Part shown: positions 61,856-64,000 of the stretch, piece after piece | How the letters are laid out: the number at the start of each line of letters is the position of its first letter | Numbering within the stretch: the first letter of the stretch is position 1 | Source: S010-25 sp964441285 | Lineage (GTDB): Bacteria; Pseudomonadota; Gammaproteobacteria; SZUA-229 | Reading direction: 5' to 3' | NCBI GenBank assembly: GCA_964441285.1 | Contig: CAYTUK010000011.1 | Location: 16,759-80,758, forward strand | Length of the DNA: 64,000 bases | Position numbers and translations under genes: made by a program | The notes under the pieces: model-generated | The model's database searches: none | What the model was told of the DNA's origin: nothing | Seen by the model: only the letters and a program-made list of their open reading frames with translations

Positions 61856-62843
61856 TTGTATTGCTCCCTGTTGTTTCTGTATTATTTCCTTCATTTATTG
61901 TTTCATATTGTTGCAGGGCAATGGTTTTTACCTGTTCAAACATAAAATCCAGGGCTTTGTGGTTGGTGAAGGCTTGCAGGCATTGCTGGCGAAATTCCTG
62001 TTCGCTGGCACCTTCTTTGGCGCAGATAAACGCCCAGGGCAGTACCAGGGTGTCTTTAATTAAATCGGCAATATCAAATACCAGTGCACCACGCCGGGTT
62101 TTGCCGTGCATGACGGCAAAACCGTGTGGAATTCCCAACACCCAGAGCGTGCTGGCAGCGAGTCCGTAAGCAAGGTAATTGCCATGATTAAGAAAGGTGT
62201 TAGCCTCATCAAGACTGTCGTGCTGGCGGACGAAATCTTTCTGTTTGGTGCAACTGGCGGCTATTTTATACAGGTTTTTGGTGAGCTGAGCTTCGGTAAG
62301 CAGGAGTTTGGTGACATCGGTGCAGTGTTCGATTTTGCTGGAGAAGTTATCTAATGCCTGTTGTATGGCCGGGTCATCGGTAGCAAAACCTTCGGCTTTC
62401 AGGTCACGGTCTTTGCTCCAGACCTGTTGCAGGTAGTTGATGCGCTGTTGTTGAAACTGTTTGGCAACTTGCAGACGTTTTTCCTTATCAAACCAGAATT
62501 TCATCCAGCCCTGGATGTATTCGGTGGGGCGGTATTCACTTTGTGGTGATAGCCATTCAATTTCATTGGCGGCAAGCAGGGGTGTGCCACCGCTGCCACT
62601 AAAGCCAATAAGCACCCCGGCGGAGGCCAGCATACGCACCGCCGCCTGGGTGATGGATGTGCCTGTGCCCAGTAAAATACAGGTGGTGTTGGCGATGGGG
62701 ATGTTCCAGTATTGTTTTTCGACTTTTTCTTCAGTGAGATAAAGTACACGCCCATCTTTTTGCATAACACGGCACATTTCCAGGTAATAGATGTTGGCGC
62801 GTTTGGAGTGCAATATGGCTTTTAAGTCAGTTAATTGTTCCAT
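61845..62843 (-). CDS. cas1: CRISPR-associated endonuclease Cas1, subtype I-F
   Basis: Integrase of the spacer-acquisition complex, 332 aa from the ATG at 62843 (a GTG at 62873 would add 10 residues). Subtype I-F features: DLKAILHSKRANIYYLEMCRV at the start, YWNIPIANTTCILLGTGTSITQAA, GVLIGFSGSGGTPLL, SPQSEYRPTEYIQGW. Metal-binding residues lie in LLTEAQLTKNLYKIA (Glu), GIPHGFAVMHGKTRRGALVFDIADLIKD (His and Asp). The frame is intact. In working I-F loci cas1 is followed by cas2-3 and csy1-4; here only a truncated cas3 remains and no array is visible, so acquisition is unlikely unless other components lie elsewhere. Confidence 0.95.
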   Translation of the reverse strand: MEQLTDLKAILHSKRANIYYLEMCRVMQKDGRVLYLTEEKVEKQYWNIPIANTTCILLGTGTSITQAAVRMLASAGVLIGFSGSGGTPLLAANEIEWLSPQSEYRPTEYIQGWMKFWFDKEKRLQVAKQFQQQRINYLQQVWSKDRDLKAEGFATDDPAIQQALDNFSSKIEHCTDVTKLLLTEAQLTKNLYKIAASCTKQKDFVRQHDSLDEANTFLNHGNYLAYGLAASTLWVLGIPHGFAVMHGKTRRGALVFDIADLIKDTLVLPWAFICAKEGASEQEFRQQCLQAFTNHKALDFMFEQVKTIALQQYETINEGNNTETTGSNTNEN

Positions 62844-63002
62844 TTTTTCATTTAGGGTGATTATTTCCGTCACGTGGCGTTACTGTACCACCTATTTTTA
62901 TATGGTTAAACAGCCTTGTTAGTGATTTTATTTCAAGGCGTTTTATTGGTCATCTGTTCCTCATTATACTGATGCAGTGGCGCAAAATATGAGCCTGTGA
63001 GG

Positions 63003-63042
63003 GGGCTTTTTTTTCGCATTGGGCAACGAAGGTGACCATCAT
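63003..63042. repeat. 40-bp direct repeat, copy 2 (duplicate of cas3 start, upstream of cas1)
   Basis: Exact copy of 60964-61003 located 2039 bp away, in the same orientation, within the ~260-bp gap upstream of cas1. Beyond it the frame soon stops (MMVTFVAQCEKKAPS...), so it is only a stub. The rest of the gap shows no gene. Confidence 0.9.
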
Positions 63043-63132
63043 ATTGATGCTGCCTCTTTCTTTTTGCCATAGTGACGATGCATGTCATTTAGCATACAAT
63101 GATGCATAATTTGATGCCTTCGAGATCGGTTT

Positions 63133-63421
63133 ATGCGTACAACACTGAATATTGATGAGGGTTTATATGCCAGAGCGGTTGAATTAACGGGTGTTCGCGA
63201 AAAAACAGCTTTGTTGCGTGAGGGGTTTAAAAGCGTTAATTGAGCGTGAAAGTGCCTTATATTATCTGGATACGCATCATTTAATGGGTAAAGGCATTGG
63301 TTTTGTCAATTTACATTTGTTGGCATCGGTTCTTTTGACAAAAAACACGTTGCTCTGGACACGGGATAAACGCTTGCAGGCATTGTTGGCGAAATTCCTG
63401 TTAGTTGAAAAAACACCTTGA
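63133..63421 (+). pseudogene. VapB-VapC toxin-antitoxin relic (frameshift and fusion)
   Basis: The ATG at 63133 opens a VapB-type antitoxin (MRTTLNIDEGLYARAVELTG, REKTALLREG). One extra G in the GGGG run near 63221-63224 shifts the frame to a stop at 63243; the corrected frame continues LKALIERESA. It then passes directly into the C-terminal part of a PIN-domain VapC toxin (HHLMGKGIGFVNLHLLAS, LLWTRDKRLQALL), so the antitoxin end and toxin start have been lost. No active toxin is expected, since the first PIN acidic residue is missing. Confidence 0.75.
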
Positions 63422-63470
63422 CGCTACAACGTTATAGCGCTATCTTTCATGTAAACGAGGTATAGTCATA

Positions 63471-63704
63471 ATGAGCGAATTATCAAAAAGATCTACTGTT
63501 TACTTTGAAACGGATATTCATCAGGCACTAAGAATTAAAGCCGCAACTACCCATCAATCTGTATCAGAGGTGGTCAATGAAGCTGTTCGCGTTGCCTTGA
63601 GCGAAGATCAGGAAGATTTAAAAGCATTTTCTCAAAGAGCTAATGAATCAACATTAAGTTATGAGGAGTTACTAGAGGATTTAAAATTACATGGCAAAAT
63701 ATAG
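63471..63704 (+). CDS. RelB/CopG-like ribbon-helix-helix antitoxin
   Basis: 77 aa with a ribbon-helix-helix DNA-binding N-terminus (KRSTVYFETDIHQALRIKAATTHQSVSEVVNEAVRVAL), followed by an acidic, helical C-terminal arm (SYEELLEDLKLHGK) that would wrap the toxin. It starts behind an AACGAGG ribosome site. The last 14 bases overlap the toxin gene, which ensures coupled translation. Expected to repress its own promoter; no operator was recognised by eye. Confidence 0.88.
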   Translation: MSELSKRSTVYFETDIHQALRIKAATTHQSVSEVVNEAVRVALSEDQEDLKAFSQRANESTLSYEELLEDLKLHGKI

Positions 63705-63954
63705 CCTTGTATTTAAGAAATCTGTAGCAAAAGATCTTCGTAGCATTCCAAAAAAGGATATTAAACGTATTTTAAAATGTGTTGAGCTTCTTTGCTCTGA
63801 CCCACGAGCGGAAGGATGCATCAAGCTCTCAGGACAAGAGTGCTATCGTGTAAGACGGGGCGTGTATCGTATTATTTACGAAATTCAAGAAACAGAGCTT
63901 ATTATTATGGTTGTTAAAGTAGCACACAGAAGTGCTGTATATAAAAGCAGCTAA
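63691..63954 (+). CDS. RelE/ParE-family toxin
   Basis: 87 aa with the compact RelE fold pattern: YSLVFKKSVAKDLRSIPKKDIKRIL, then KLSGQECYRVRRGVYRIIYEIQETELIIMVVKVAHRSAVYK. The basic residues in YRVRRGVYRI and the closing VAHRSAVY, the latter equivalent to the family's GHR..VY, are typical of mRNA-interferase-type members, though ParE-type gyrase poisons have a similar sequence. It pairs with the overlapping antitoxin. Intact; function inferred from family. Confidence 0.88.
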   Translation: MAKYSLVFKKSVAKDLRSIPKKDIKRILKCVELLCSDPRAEGCIKLSGQECYRVRRGVYRIIYEIQETELIIMVVKVAHRSAVYKSS

Positions 63955-63961
63955 CGAACAA

Positions 63962-64000
63962 GGATAGATTGTGAGAGCGAAGCGAACCACAATCTTATCC
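63962..64000. repeat. Inverted repeat at window end (possible attC half or terminator)
   Basis: GGATAGATTGTG (63962-63973) and CACAATCTTATCC (63988-64000) pair with a single bulged base around a GC-rich 14-base loop. It starts 7 bases after the toxin stop, and GCTAACGAACAAGG straddles that stop. Gene-cassette recombination sites (attC) have this layout, with imperfect arms, an extra-helical base and GCTAAC at one end, but the other end is cut off by the window. Confidence 0.35.

Noticed and set aside
62501..62770. Alternative-frame reading inside cas1
   Set aside because: Overlaps the conserved core of Cas1 in another phase and has no domain.
59996..64000. CRISPR repeat-spacer array
   Set aside because: No short direct repeats at regular ~60-bp spacing were found around the cas genes. 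The 40-bp duplicate is the cas3 start, not a CRISPR repeat.

Overview
The window looks like a chromosomal segment of a gammaproteobacterium of moderate to low GC. The evidence is gene order and family type: smc-zipA-ligA (ZipA is essentially gammaproteobacterial), rpsF-rpsR-DUF2232-rplI-dnaB-alr, an RNase E whose catalytic residues fall on the same numbers as in E. coli (D303, D346, C404, C407), a type I-F Cas1, and a PEP-CTERM tail of the VPLPAAVWLFGSG type common in environmental (sulfur- or methane-oxidising) gammaproteobacteria. I cannot fix the order or genus from sequence alone.

Layout. 1-9.7 kb: threonine synthesis (hom and thrC, convergent) and the chromosome/cell-division block smc-zipA-ligA. 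9.7-15.5 kb: a leftward operon of TonB-dependent receptor, periplasmic substrate-binding protein and hybrid sensor kinase, which reads as one outer-membrane-to-cytoplasm sensing chain. 15.8-18.2 kb: cysM and rlmD. 18.2-22.5 kb: a leftward CHASE2-Ser/Thr kinase, PP2C phosphatase and FHA protein module. 22.8-28.7 kb: S49 peptidase, rluC, rne and a low-molecular-weight tyrosine phosphatase. 28.8-36.6 kb: cysS, the ribosomal/replication block rpsF to alr, and a PQQ-propeller lipoprotein.

36.7-41.7 kb is an accessory stretch full of short or broken genes: a MerR/thioredoxin pair with a MerR-type promoter, a BrnT/BrnA toxin-antitoxin pair, a possible relic of a phage/plasmid replication initiator, a PEP-CTERM gene cut by an amber codon and preceded by a sigma-54-like promoter, two transposase relics, then rnhA and a frameshifted dnaQ. 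41.9-60.0 kb holds a hybrid kinase and a LuxR-type response regulator beside a single giant autotransporter gene of about 15.6 kb. Its passenger is built of about 68 glycine-rich units of about 65 residues, with longer-period repeats (1188 nt and 390 nt) on top.

60.0-64.0 kb is a wrecked type I-F CRISPR-Cas locus. cas1 is intact. cas3 (Cas2-3 fusion type) is cut after the start of its HD domain and fused in frame to the C-terminus of a Tn3-family transposase, next to a 38-bp Tn3-type terminal repeat. A frameshifted Bro-N gene sits between them with overlapping junctions, and a 40-bp copy of the cas3 start lies upstream of cas1. A broken VapBC relic and an intact RelB/RelE-like pair finish the window. 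No CRISPR array, rRNA or tRNA was seen.

A palindromic intergenic element of about 127 bp occurs three times (25.1, 28.1, 35.4 kb), with a core-deleted form at 1.4 kb. Matched changes in its two arms suggest that the folded structure is maintained.
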